DNA of 64,000 nucleotides from Desulfopila sp. IMCC35006 (GCF_005116645.1 NZ_SWCM01000009.1:1-64000); one strand, 5' to 3'. Counted from the stretch's first letter, positions 42,562-51,603 are shown. Program-made: numbers and translations. The notes: a model not told the origin generated them from the sequence alone.

Positions 42562-43515
42562 CTAGCAACCGGCCGATTCGAACCTCTGCAGGGCGGCCAT
42601 CATCTCGGCAAAGCAGGGATTAGCCGCTTCCAGGGGGGCCTCGCCCGGTTGGCTGTCCACAGGGTAGATCGGCTCTTTCAGGACCAGGCAGGCATGATCG
42701 ACCCGGACCGCGTCAGGGATGACAAAAGAGATGAATTGGTTTGTTCCCGTTACATTCCGCACCCTTTCAATTTCTTTCACATTGATCACCCGGTCGTGTT
42801 CCGACCAGGCGGAAAAGATACGCTTTGCCCCGGACCTGTCTGCTGCAGTCTGGTGTAATGCGTCAATTTCCCGGATCAGCCGCACCAGCTCTCCGGCACT
42901 CTTCAGGGGTACCCGGTCGTAGCGATAGGGATGGCTGCCCACCAGCGGCTTGCCGTTGTCGAGAAGCCTGAAACAGGAGTTGCTGAGCAAAGATTCCAGA
43001 ATCCCGCTGAAAATGTTATAACCACCGCCATACAGGCCAAAGGCCACCGAGAAAAGATATATATCACCGGTCACCTGCGGCTCAGTACAGCCAAAATAAA
43101 AACTCAATGCCCCCCCGGTGGAAAGTCCCCCGACCGACACCTGCGCGGCTCTTTCTGCGGCGAAGCGTATGGCAAAAAGGACATTCTTCTTCCATTCCTC
43201 CAAAGAAACTCCCGCCATATTATCAGGATGGCGCAGGCCATGACCCTGGAGCAGGGGCAGATAGACATCATAGCCCAGCATTTCATAAAAATATTCGGCT
43301 ATACTCCGCATATAATAGGGCGAATCGGTCAGCCCATGCACCAGAACGATGGCTTTTGCGGCCGGCTTTTCATGCAGCAGCCGGCAGGGGTGGCAGCCCG
43401 GGCGGACCGCTTCTTCAGTAAAATAGGGGAATTCTTGATAATATTCCGACCACAGGAAACGCCCCCAGTCTTTGCAGCATTTGTCTTCAGCAGCAGACAT
43501 GACATCCTCTTCCAT
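42562..43515 (-). CDS. Alpha/beta hydrolase (lipase/esterase-like)
   Basis: A 317-aa alpha/beta-fold hydrolase. The oxyanion region is IVLVHGLTDSPYYMRSIAEY near residue 57. The nucleophile elbow is VGGLSTGGALSF near 153, with an intact Ser. The acid is in SAWSEHDRVINVKEIERV and the His in AVRVDHACLVL near the C-terminus. Monoacylglycerol lipase or carboxylesterase activity is likely. It is the second gene after a PlsC-hydrolase fusion (24 bp gap), so a role in lipid turnover is plausible. Confidence 0.87.
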   Translation of the reverse strand: MEEDVMSAAEDKCCKDWGRFLWSEYYQEFPYFTEEAVRPGCHPCRLLHEKPAAKAIVLVHGLTDSPYYMRSIAEYFYEMLGYDVYLPLLQGHGLRHPDNMAGVSLEEWKKNVLFAIRFAAERAAQVSVGGLSTGGALSFYFGCTEPQVTGDIYLFSVAFGLYGGGYNIFSGILESLLSNSCFRLLDNGKPLVGSHPYRYDRVPLKSAGELVRLIREIDALHQTAADRSGAKRIFSAWSEHDRVINVKEIERVRNVTGTNQFISFVIPDAVRVDHACLVLKEPIYPVDSQPGEAPLEAANPCFAEMMAALQRFESAGC

Positions 43516-43539
43516 ACCTGTATAGTATTATCAAACCTG

Positions 43540-45723
43540 CTACACAGCCGTTTTTTTGTTGGTAAGATCTTTGATAAACTCGCCTATTTTACGAAATACC
43601 TTCCCGGACCCCGCTCCGTGCACCAGGATATGCCGATCATCGCTGAGCAGACAGAATTCCTTATACACCGAACCAAGACCGTCATATAGCTGCATCGTCC
43701 CCCTGGGATCGACAATCGGATTGTTATTCGCCTGGAGAATGAGGGCTGGCTGGCTGATTGCCGCATATTTTTTTTCAATCGATTCAAGATATCCGCCGAC
43801 CTCTTTTACTGCAGTAACCGGATTTTTCAAATAGTTTACCGGGGACTTCCCATGGGTAAATTCGAAAAAGTGCTGGTCATGATCCCCCGGTTTCATCCTG
43901 CTCAGAATCCGGTTCCAGACGTCTTTCCCCGGCATGAAATTGGCCGAATAATTACGCAGGGAGAAAGGGGGACTGAGGGCAAAGACCCCGGTCACCTTGC
44001 CAACCCGTGCGGCCAGATCCAGGGCCAGATTGCCGCCCACCGCCACCCCGCCGACAACGACCCGGTCGCAGAGGGTGCTGAGCAGCACATAGCCGGTATC
44101 AACTGCCTCCACCCATTGCGGATATTTTCTCCCGGCAAGATCCTCGGCACAGGTGCCGTGCCCCGGCAGCCGGGGGGCAAAGACCCAGTATCCCTGCCGG
44201 CGGAGATAACGCGCCAGCTCCCGAACCTCTGCCGGTGCCGCCAGATAACTGTGGACCAGCAGCACGCCGATCCTGCGCCGGAACCCGGCCAGGAGAAACG
44301 GCCGGCCATGGTCTGTTTTTTCCTGGTCAAGCTCCTGCCCGCAATTCCGGCAATCCTTCGCATACTGCAGTTTTTCCTGGTTGAGAAGATGCCTGACCAG
44401 CAGGATTTTCAGCAGGAATTTCGGCTGCCAGGACAATGCTCTTATGATTGCGAGAAATTTTTTTAATGGTTCGACCTCATTGGCCATGATCTCAATCGGG
44501 TTATTGATACGCCCCTTATGGAAACTGAGCGGCGCCGACAGCCTGGACCGATGCCGGATAAGATAGTCACCGCGCAATGTCACAACCCCTTTGTCCAGGG
44601 CGAGCTCTAAAAAATTATCATATTTCCCGTAACGATCATCGGTGAGCAGGTGGGCCTGATTTTCCTGCAGAGCCTGGTGCAGGAAAAAAGAATTCTTCTG
44701 TTCTTCCGCTCTCCTGAGAAGCGAGGCTCCGTAGAAAACCCGCCGCCGGAAATCGAGTTCTTCGATGCGGTTAAAGGGATACATCCGTAGAAAAGAGGCA
44801 AAGAGATGTTCGTGATTGACCGTGGTCATGGCATAGATATCCTGCATATACTGCTGCATCACATCGTAGGCCGTTTTACGCATCTTCTCTTTTAAACTTG
44901 TCGAAACGGAAAATCCGGTAATACCATCGCGCGCCATATCGTCGTGCAGCCACTCGGTATCGAGGTAGTCGGCCATCTGCATCGGCTGGCCGCACCGGAT
45001 GTCGAGATCCACCCCGGACAGGAGCATGGTCCCCTCGGTCATTATCTCTTCCACCATCTGCTCGGGAATATCTTTAACCAGCCGGGAAGCGATGTCGAGG
45101 GCAATATTTTCTGCGGCGCGGATGGGGTAATAGGTAAGGTTTATCGGCTGAATGGCAATCCCTGCCCGGCAAATCTCATCAATACCCTCCACCCCCAGAG
45201 CATGCAGCATTTTCGGTAACTTTTCGGCAGCGGTATCCGCCATATCGAGAAGGTAGGTGCGAAACAGCTCTGCCCTCAGGGCAAGGGCCGCAGCGCCGGT
45301 GTGGGGCTCATGCACCCCGTTATGGCTGGCGATCAGGAATTTACCGCCGTCGACAATTTTCTTGGTCTTGACCATATTCCCTTCCGGGAAGATGATCCAG
45401 TTCGCTTCGCCGGTGATCAGGCTTTTAACGATGAGTTCGTCACGCTTCGGGTCGGCGATGGACACGGCGCCCATCATATCCAGGAACTTCCCCAGGCCGC
45501 CCCGAAAAAGCGACGAGGCCGCCAGGGACCAGGCTGGCTTGCCGGTGAGTTTATAGATATACGCGGGGAGCAGCATGGTCTCAAGCCGGGTGAAATGATT
45601 CATCACAAAGATTGTCGGCCCCGTTGGGATATTTTCCTTCCCATGGACAACAATGGAGGCCTTGGTCAGGCGAGAAAGCAGTTTAATCACCAGACCAGTG
45701 GCGAAATATGCGGATCGGTTCAT
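43540..45723 (-). CDS. PlsC acyltransferase fused to alpha/beta hydrolase-like domain
   Basis: A 727-aa fusion. Residues about 20-250 form a PlsC-type lysophospholipid acyltransferase: the NHxxxxD motif appears as NHFTRLET (Glu instead of Asp) and the glycerophosphate loop as FPEGNMVK. A helical linker of about 230 residues follows. Residues about 475-720 form an alpha/beta hydrolase domain (VLLVHSYLAAPAEVRELARY). Its nucleophile elbow reads VGGVAVGGN, so the catalytic Ser is Ala, and the acid position reads LQANNNPIVD. The His (DDRHILVHGAG) remains. The hydrolase half thus looks catalytically dead, perhaps a lipid-binding or regulatory module. Probably co-transcribed with the active hydrolase that follows. 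Confidence 0.85.
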   Translation of the reverse strand: MNRSAYFATGLVIKLLSRLTKASIVVHGKENIPTGPTIFVMNHFTRLETMLLPAYIYKLTGKPAWSLAASSLFRGGLGKFLDMMGAVSIADPKRDELIVKSLITGEANWIIFPEGNMVKTKKIVDGGKFLIASHNGVHEPHTGAAALALRAELFRTYLLDMADTAAEKLPKMLHALGVEGIDEICRAGIAIQPINLTYYPIRAAENIALDIASRLVKDIPEQMVEEIMTEGTMLLSGVDLDIRCGQPMQMADYLDTEWLHDDMARDGITGFSVSTSLKEKMRKTAYDVMQQYMQDIYAMTTVNHEHLFASFLRMYPFNRIEELDFRRRVFYGASLLRRAEEQKNSFFLHQALQENQAHLLTDDRYGKYDNFLELALDKGVVTLRGDYLIRHRSRLSAPLSFHKGRINNPIEIMANEVEPLKKFLAIIRALSWQPKFLLKILLVRHLLNQEKLQYAKDCRNCGQELDQEKTDHGRPFLLAGFRRRIGVLLVHSYLAAPAEVRELARYLRRQGYWVFAPRLPGHGTCAEDLAGRKYPQWVEAVDTGYVLLSTLCDRVVVGGVAVGGNLALDLAARVGKVTGVFALSPPFSLRNYSANFMPGKDVWNRILSRMKPGDHDQHFFEFTHGKSPVNYLKNPVTAVKEVGGYLESIEKKYAAISQPALILQANNNPIVDPRGTMQLYDGLGSVYKEFCLLSDDRHILVHGAGSGKVFRKIGEFIKDLTNKKTAV

Positions 45724-45905
45724 AACCTGTCCCGGATTTATGGAGAGAACCAGCTGAAATTATATTATGTTACAGTGTAGAAGGAATTTCAGGCAGGGTC
45801 AAGCAATCAACCGCGAAACCGGAAATAGTTTGGAGCATGCATCGCTTACCGCCGGCAACGAACTGACGTTGCTTTTCAGTGCCATACTGCCTATAGTACC
45901 TGACA

Positions 45906-45917
45906 ATTGTATACAAT
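45906..45917. promoter_or_regulatory. Palindrome upstream of ornithine cyclodeaminase gene
   Basis: ATTGTATACAAT is a perfect 12-bp palindrome 29 bp before the ATG at 45946. It could be an operator for the arginine-degradation operon; no regulator gene is adjacent. Confidence 0.4.
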
Positions 45918-45945
45918 CAACCAACCATTACACCTGAGGCCAGCC

Positions 45946-47043
45946 ATGAACCTGGATTTCACCTACACGCCGCCGGATTTCGAACAGCCGACCTTGAAAA
46001 AAAGCCCTTTAGCCACCCTTGAACCGGCGCCGGCCGACGGGATTTCTCCGGCCAATTACCATGCCACCTCCAACCATCCGGAGTATATAAAAATCGGTCA
46101 GGACCGTTGGGTTCTCGCCCCGGAGAGCCGCATGGACGCAGTATTTGTTGTCGCAGGCGACAAGATCCACGTGGTTGAAGCCAGAAACCTCAAAAAGGGC
46201 GACCTGGTGGTCACCGGACGAACCGAAAACGGCGAGCATGGCATCCTCGTGCACGAGAAAGGCTTTGAGCGGAGTGCGGCGAATGCCGACAAGTTCGCCT
46301 TTCGCTCACGGGGCACCCGGGAGACGCCCTTTTCCCATTCCTACGATTCTCTCTATGAAATACTCAAACATGACCGGGATCACGGCCATATAGTCTGGGT
46401 GCTGGGCCCGGCGGTGGCCTTTGACAAGGACTCCCGGGCGGCGATGCAGGGACTTATCGAGAATGGCTACTGTCATGGGTTGATGGCCGGAAATGCCCTG
46501 GCAACGCATGATATTGAAGCCGCGGTCTACAACACCGGGCTCGGGCAGAATATCTACACCCAGATGCTGCAGCCCATGGGGCACTACAACCACCTCGACA
46601 TTCTCAATGAGGTGCGCAAGGCCGGGTCCATTGCCGGGGCCATGGCGACCCTCGATATTAAAGACGGCATTATGTATGCCTGTGAAAAAAACAACATCCC
46701 TTACGTTCTGGCCGGGTCTATCCGCGATGACGGTCCGCTGCCGGAAACCATCGGCAATGTCTACGAATCACAGGATAGAATGCGTGTACATGCCCGCAAG
46801 GCCACCACGGTGATCACCATGGCCACACAGCTGCATTCCATAGCCTTCGGCAATATGACGCCTGGCTACAAAGTGCTGGAGGACGGTTCTGTCCGGCCGG
46901 TCTATTTTTACGTGGTGGACATGTCCGAGTTCAGTGCCGACAAGCTGGCCAACCGCGGTTCGGCCCAGGCCCAGGCCATCCTTACCAATGTGCAGGATTT
47001 TATCGTCAACCTGTGGAACAATCTGAAGAAAGAAAAATTGTAA
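45946..47043 (+). CDS. Ornithine cyclodeaminase, archaeal-type (TIGR00300/COG1915)
   Basis: A 365-aa protein of the COG1915/TIGR00300 family, the NAD-dependent ornithine cyclodeaminase group unrelated to the classical mu-crystallin-type enzyme. Family landmarks are the start region SNHPEYIKIGQDRWVLAPES, VVVTGRTENGEHGI-type beta segment, and the conserved HIVWVLGPAVAFDKDS, NALATHDIEAA and SIRDDGPLPE blocks. It converts ornithine to proline and ammonia. The next gene is arginase 9 bp after its stop, giving arginine to ornithine to proline. ATG 45946 is preferred over a TTG 13 codons upstream, which lacks family similarity. Confidence 0.83.
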   Translation: MNLDFTYTPPDFEQPTLKKSPLATLEPAPADGISPANYHATSNHPEYIKIGQDRWVLAPESRMDAVFVVAGDKIHVVEARNLKKGDLVVTGRTENGEHGILVHEKGFERSAANADKFAFRSRGTRETPFSHSYDSLYEILKHDRDHGHIVWVLGPAVAFDKDSRAAMQGLIENGYCHGLMAGNALATHDIEAAVYNTGLGQNIYTQMLQPMGHYNHLDILNEVRKAGSIAGAMATLDIKDGIMYACEKNNIPYVLAGSIRDDGPLPETIGNVYESQDRMRVHARKATTVITMATQLHSIAFGNMTPGYKVLEDGSVRPVYFYVVDMSEFSADKLANRGSAQAQAILTNVQDFIVNLWNNLKKEKL

Positions 47044-47052
47044 TATATTAAG

Positions 47053-47955
47053 ATGGTAGAACATATGCAGCAGTCAGTCCGCATCATCGGTGTCCCCATG
47101 GACCTCGGCCAGAATCACCGGGGGGTGGATATGGGACCAAGCGCCCTCCGCTACGCAAATCTTGCCGGCAGCATCAGAGAACTCGGCTACGCAACCTTTG
47201 ACAGCGGCGACATCACCATTCCCGGTCATTACGCCCTGGCCAGTACCGGCCTGTCGGAACGGCTGCCGCTTATCTGCAAGGGCTGTCTGAGTGCCTACGA
47301 ACTCGGCAGACAGGCGATTGCCGCCGGAGAAATCCCCATCTTCCTCGGCGGCGATCATTCCGCCTCCATCGGCACGGTGGGAGGGGTGACCCACGACACC
47401 GAGGTTGGCGTGATCTGGATCGACGCCCACGGCGATTTCAATACCCCGGAGACCTCCAGCAGCCAGAATGTTCACGGCATGGCCCTGGGCGTGCTGCTCG
47501 GCCTCGGCCCAGCCGAACTGGTTGACCTGGGTCGGCCCGGACCAAAGGTAAAACCGGAAAATGTCGTACTGATAGGCATCAGAGATCTCGACGCCGAGGA
47601 AAAAATTTTAATCAGAAATTCCGGCTGCACCGTATACACCATGCGGGAGGTGGATGAGATAGGCATTCGCGGCGTACTGACCCGGACCCTGGAAAAATTC
47701 CGTCACCTTGATAAAATCCACGTCAGCCTTGATCTCGACGCCCTGGATCCTCTCAATGCCCCGGGGGTCGGCACCCCCTCCCAGGGTGGTTTGACCTACC
47801 GGGAAGGACAACTCATTATGGAGATCCTGGCCGACACCAGAAAACTCCACTCCTTCGATATCATGGAAATCAACCCCATCCTCGATATCCAGAACCGGAC
47901 CGCGCAGATGGCGGTGAATCTGGCGGCCTCGCTCTTTGGCAAAAAAATCATCTGA
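47053..47955 (+). CDS. rocF: Arginase
   Basis: A 300-aa binuclear manganese ureohydrolase. Metal ligands appear in GGDHSASIGTVGG near residue 98, WIDAHGDFNTPETSSSQNVHG near 123-143 and SLDLDALDPLNAPGVGTP near 225-242. The start IIGVPMDLGQNHRGVDMGPSALRY is typical of arginase rather than agmatinase, as is the SSQNVHG loop. It makes ornithine and urea from arginine. It follows the ornithine cyclodeaminase gene closely, forming a two-gene proline-producing route. No urease is in the window. ATG 47053 is used; ATG 47074 is possible. Confidence 0.92.
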   Translation: MVEHMQQSVRIIGVPMDLGQNHRGVDMGPSALRYANLAGSIRELGYATFDSGDITIPGHYALASTGLSERLPLICKGCLSAYELGRQAIAAGEIPIFLGGDHSASIGTVGGVTHDTEVGVIWIDAHGDFNTPETSSSQNVHGMALGVLLGLGPAELVDLGRPGPKVKPENVVLIGIRDLDAEEKILIRNSGCTVYTMREVDEIGIRGVLTRTLEKFRHLDKIHVSLDLDALDPLNAPGVGTPSQGGLTYREGQLIMEILADTRKLHSFDIMEINPILDIQNRTAQMAVNLAASLFGKKII

Positions 47956-47956
47956 A

Positions 47957-48399
47957 ATGGCGTCGTAAAAATTTTTTCCTTAGCCACCCCCTCTTTTCGT
48001 TTTTTTACCACTGCATTTCAGCACAGTAGGTCAAGAGGGATATGAGGTGAGCTTTGCACGGGTGTTCCGCAGCCTGGATGGCTGCGGCCAAGCCCCCAGG
48101 GATGGGTTTATGGCGTCCCGTGAAAAGGTTACCTCATATCCCTATGTAACTTTATCTTGGTCAGTCCATCATTTAAAAAATTACGAAACCAAAGGGCTTG
48201 TTATCGGCTGTTGCCTTATTTCGTTTCGAGTATTAGAATCATTCAGCTTATTTTCTTGTTTTTATAAGAAAATAAGCTGTCTCAAGATACTTACCCCGGC
48301 TTGTTTCTCGTTTACCGGGGTTAAATATGTTAGCGTTGTATTAACATCCGCCCGCATTATCAGGGTCCGGAACCTTTTCAGTTAACATTGGAGGATAAC
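47957..48399. other. Repeat- and hairpin-rich leader before orphan TRAP binding protein
   Basis: A family B fragment (GGCGTCGTAAAAA, 47962) follows the arginase stop. A degraded family A MITE lies at about 48020-48160 with the internal CCGCAGCC/GGCTGCGG hairpin but without its terminal inverted repeats. A perfect 14-bp inverted repeat (CAGCTTATTTTCTT at 48244-48257, complement at 48266-48279) comes next. A CCCCGG/CCGGGG stem (48295-48320) follows. The last two may form an attenuator or stabilise the mRNA of the gene at 48400. Confidence 0.65.
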
Positions 48400-49473
48400 A
48401 TGAAACGCGTTGGGAAAATTGCACTCATTCTTGCAGCCTGCATGCTGGTTGCTTCACCGGCCCTGGCGGAGAAAAAAATTCGCTGGAAACTGGCGATGAG
48501 CTGGTCAAGCACCTTGACACCACTTGCCTCACCCGCCCCGAAACTGGCGAAACTGGTCAGCGAAATGACCGGAGGAAACTTCGAGATCAGGGTCGAAGGG
48601 GCGGAAAAACACAAAGCCCCCCTGGGTATTCTCGACATGGTCAAAGGCGGTCAGTTCGAGATGGGCCACACTGCTTCCTATTACTGGAAGGGCAAGGATA
48701 TCACCTCGGTATTTTTTACCACCGTGCCCTTTGGCATGACCGCCCCGGAACAGTTTTCCTGGCTGCACTACGGCGACGGCCAGAAACTGCAGGACAAACT
48801 GTATGATAAATTCGATGTCTATTCCTATCCAGGCGGCAATACCGGGGTGCAGATGGGCGGCTGGTTTCGCAAGGAAATCAAAAGTCTCGATGACCTGAAA
48901 GGGTTGAAGATGCGCATCCCCGGTCTCGCCGGAGAGGTTTTCGCCAAGCTTGGCGTCAATGTAACCAATATCGCCCCCGGGGAACTCTACACCTCACTTG
49001 ACCGCGGCACCATCGATGCCCTGGAATGGGTGGGACCGGCAATGGACTTCAAAATGGGCTTTCATAAAATTGCCCCGTTCTATTATGCCGGATGGCATGA
49101 GCCCGCCTCCGACATGCAGTTTTTGATCAACAAAAAGGCCTTCGCCAAATTACCGAAGGCATATCAGACCATTCTCCTCACCGCCATCGAGGCGGTAGCG
49201 GCCGATATGTTCGGTGATAATTTCGACGCCAGTGCCACGGCCTGGGCGGAGATGAAAAAAGAATATCCCAACATCAAGGTCATGATCTTTCCAGAGCCCG
49301 TTCTGAAGGCCATGAAAAAGGCCACCGACGAAGTCATGGACGGATATGCGGCCCAGAACCCCGAGTTCAAGGAAGTATATGAATCACAGAAAGCATATAT
49401 GGCCAAGGCCCGGGAATGGACGAAAATGTCCACGCTCTACTATCTGCAGACCTCGGAAATGGTCGGCAAATAA
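48400..49473 (+). CDS. dctP: TRAP transporter substrate-binding protein, orphan
   Basis: A 357-aa periplasmic DctP-family protein. Signal peptide about 1-24 (IALILAACMLVASPALA). Conserved DctP parts are GQFEMGHTASYYWKGKD, DDLKGLKMRIPGLAGEVFAK with the substrate-binding Arg, and GTIDALEWVGPAMDF. The latter two fit the TakP-like group binding 2-oxo or other organic acids. No DctQ or DctM gene is adjacent, so it either shares the permease of the TRAP operon 3 kb downstream (51604-54717), whose binding protein is similar, or works elsewhere. GGAGG eight bases upstream fixes the start. Confidence 0.9.
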   Translation: MKRVGKIALILAACMLVASPALAEKKIRWKLAMSWSSTLTPLASPAPKLAKLVSEMTGGNFEIRVEGAEKHKAPLGILDMVKGGQFEMGHTASYYWKGKDITSVFFTTVPFGMTAPEQFSWLHYGDGQKLQDKLYDKFDVYSYPGGNTGVQMGGWFRKEIKSLDDLKGLKMRIPGLAGEVFAKLGVNVTNIAPGELYTSLDRGTIDALEWVGPAMDFKMGFHKIAPFYYAGWHEPASDMQFLINKKAFAKLPKAYQTILLTAIEAVAADMFGDNFDASATAWAEMKKEYPNIKVMIFPEPVLKAMKKATDEVMDGYAAQNPEFKEVYESQKAYMAKAREWTKMSTLYYLQTSEMVGK

Positions 49474-49509
49474 GACTGACGGCGTTTCACCTTAATTTTA
49501 TGCAAATTT

Positions 49510-49544
49510 CAGCTGGTTCCCATACAGCACCTGGGAACCAGCTG
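49510..49544. repeat. Family C hairpin
   Basis: CAGCTGGTTCCCA (49510-49522) is paired with its exact complement at 49532-49544. It may terminate or stabilise the orphan dctP transcript. Related hairpins lie at 33720, 57060 and 58994. Confidence 0.8.
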
Positions 49545-49654
49545 CGCAGATCCCCTTCGCTGTGCTCCGCGGGAGCCTGCTGAAGGCACCTTTTTTGGAC
49601 TGGCTCCCCACCTACTGCTTATGCAAGCAGCGTTTTGTTTACCGAGGTTTTATC

Positions 49655-50359
49655 ATGGAAAAAAAATTCACCGTTTCAATCCTTTCGTTTCAAAAAATTG
49701 GCCAGATAGAAGGTGCCTGGAGCGCCGATGATTACAAGGCTCTTTTAACATTGATGGAGTTTGAAGATGAACTTGAATCTATGAGCGAGAGTGATCTTAG
49801 AGAGATGTGCCTGATGTCGTTGAATGATTTCGAGGCAAGCGAAGCAGCAAGGTTTGTTTTGACACATATTACAGAGGGGGAACTCCCTGACGGCAAGATT
49901 GATCAAATCTCCCATGACATGATTGAAAACAAACTATGGGAGGAGTATCCAGACCCCTCTTATCATAAGAGATTTTTTGATGCCTATGGACTGCTGCGCA
50001 AGGCTTTTAATGGAACCTTTGCGGCACCTACCGGTGTCAGGTTTCAGGCCAGAGTCAGTGCTCAGCATGCAAATGATTTGGATGTGTTTAAGCCGGATAC
50101 AGAGCCTGCTCTTACAAGATTACTTGCCGCGGGCATAGCGGAAAATGCTATTTTAAATCGCTTGTATAACGAAAAGATTCAAGGTGATGACTTTCCTGAA
50201 GCGGAAAATATTTTATGGCAGGTGAAAGAAATTTCAACGTCTGACAAAGAAGTCACCTACGAGATAATAAGCTCCGAACTCTGGTTTGGTGATTTTGAGG
50301 ACGTCGAATCTTTTACCGGCTCAACCCATGCTGATGCGATAAAGGAAGACGAAGAATGA
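49655..50359 (+). CDS. Hypothetical acidic protein, 234 aa
   Basis: I do not recognise this family. The protein is soluble and acidic, with no signal peptide or TM segment. The start (MEKKFTVSILSFQKIGQIEGAW) is followed by an acidic helical region (YKALLTLMEFEDELESMSES) and two mostly helical blocks, with a DEE-rich C-terminus. Codon use looks like real coding sequence and the start is preceded by CCGAGG. The stop TGA overlaps the first bases of a family B palindrome. The gene stands between the orphan TRAP binding protein and the GntR regulator. Confidence 0.7.
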   Translation: MEKKFTVSILSFQKIGQIEGAWSADDYKALLTLMEFEDELESMSESDLREMCLMSLNDFEASEAARFVLTHITEGELPDGKIDQISHDMIENKLWEEYPDPSYHKRFFDAYGLLRKAFNGTFAAPTGVRFQARVSAQHANDLDVFKPDTEPALTRLLAAGIAENAILNRLYNEKIQGDDFPEAENILWQVKEISTSDKEVTYEIISSELWFGDFEDVESFTGSTHADAIKEDEE

Positions 50360-50440
50360 TGGTGTCGTAAAAACTACCCAAAGGGCATAGAAATCTTCAT
50401 CCGAAGTCTGCGCTTATCTGCTTCGTTGTTGCGGGTTTAT
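50358..50440. repeat. Family B palindrome, partial copy
   Basis: Starts GATGGTGTCGTAAAAA at the stop codon of the preceding gene and contains the inner CTGCTTCGTTGTTGCGGGTT segment. The right arm ending in CCATC is missing, so this copy is truncated or diverged. Confidence 0.65.
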
Positions 50441-50497
50441 CTGGAACAAAGAACTGCCCTTGCTTCCGCTTTTGCCCGAAACGTCAGGAATGTTTTT

Positions 50498-51199
50498 TCA
50501 CCGCGTGCTGAAATATTCCTGCACATAGGCAATATGCTTGCGCATTGCCTCAAAGGCATCCTGGGATGATCGGCGTTGAATGGCGTCGTAGATTGCCCGG
50601 TGATGCCCGATGACATCTTCCAGAGCCTCCCGGTCCATATACATGTGGGTCAGATTTTTTTTGATGCCGAGAAAGAGAAAATCATAGAAATTGTGCATCA
50701 GGTGAATAAAAACCGGGTTTTTGGTCGAAAAGGTTATTGCCATATGAAAGGCGGCATCCGCTCCGGTACCGATTTTATCGGTTGTCGCCAGATCATCTTC
50801 CATCTCTTCAAGGCTCTTTTCAATTGCCTTCAGGTCGGTATCAGTTGCCCTTTGCGCTGCCAGCATGGCGGCATTACACTCCAGCCCCATCCGCACCTCC
50901 AGCAGATCCCCGAAGGTGGCCTCATCGGCGGCCATGGCGGCAGCCAGCGGGTTGCCGGGCCGATTGTCCGGGGAGCTGACAAAGGTCCCCTGCCCCTGGC
51001 GGTGTTCCAGCAGACCCATGGTCACCAGTTTATTGATGGCGTTTCTTACCGAAGTGCGGCTCACCGCCATCGACAGGGCCAGCTCTCTTTCCGGGAGTAT
51101 CTGCTGCCCCGGTTTGAAGGAACCTTTGTAGATCAACTCGCGGATCTGTTCAAAGACCTGGTCTGAGATACGTTTTGGTTTAATTGGTTTGAGGTTCAT
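50498..51199 (-). CDS. GntR/FadR-family transcriptional regulator
   Basis: A 233-aa regulator. The N-terminal winged helix (residues 10-75) has GSFKPGQQILPERELALSMA and VSRTSVRNAINKLVTMGLLE with RQGQGTFV as the wing. The C-terminal FCD domain (about 95-225) has the metal-binding Asp/His pattern (DAAFHMAI, VIGHHRAIYDAI). FCD members usually sense organic acids. It is divergent from the TRAP operon at 51604, and two TTGGTNNTACC-type palindromes between them look like its operators, so it probably represses that operon until its ligand is present. Confidence 0.92.
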   Translation of the reverse strand: MNLKPIKPKRISDQVFEQIRELIYKGSFKPGQQILPERELALSMAVSRTSVRNAINKLVTMGLLEHRQGQGTFVSSPDNRPGNPLAAAMAADEATFGDLLEVRMGLECNAAMLAAQRATDTDLKAIEKSLEEMEDDLATTDKIGTGADAAFHMAITFSTKNPVFIHLMHNFYDFLFLGIKKNLTHMYMDREALEDVIGHHRAIYDAIQRRSSQDAFEAMRKHIAYVQEYFSTR

Positions 51200-51289
51200 T
51201 CTTCTCTTTCTGGTTAAGGAAGTATTCGCACATCAGACGCCGATGATAACCCAGAAAATCAGCAGTTAAACCGTACATGTCTGTCCAAT

Positions 51290-51304
51290 ATTGGTCCTAC
51301 CAAT
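51290..51304. promoter_or_regulatory. FadR-type operator 1
   Basis: ATTGGTCCTACCAAT is a palindrome with the TGGTNNNACCA core recognised by many FadR-subfamily GntR regulators. It lies about 90 bp upstream of the regulator gene. Confidence 0.75.
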
Positions 51305-51439
51305 GCTGTATGAAAAAAAAACGCGCCCGCTCCTCCCACAGCACAGGTTTCTGAGTGAGAACACCTGATTCTATTATCTAGCAAAGATAAGGAGAGGTAT
51401 CAAGTTTTTTCTTGACTAGTTCCATTTATGTGATAAAAA

Positions 51440-51453
51440 TTGGTACTACCATT
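51440..51453. promoter_or_regulatory. FadR-type operator 2
   Basis: ATTGGTACTACCAT has the same TGGTNNNACCA core, 150 bp from operator 1 and about 150 bp upstream of the TRAP operon start. The pair could support looping or separate control of the two divergent transcripts. Confidence 0.75.
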
Positions 51454-51603
51454 TATCCAGAGAGACTTTCTTGTGCAGAGGGGGATGTCCATAACACCGG
51501 GAATCCATCGGTAATATACGAAAAATTTGCGTTTTTTGGTCGTATTAATGTGGGGTGTGAATCCCCTTGTCAAACCATCCAAACCAAACAGAGGGAGAAA
51601 AGA

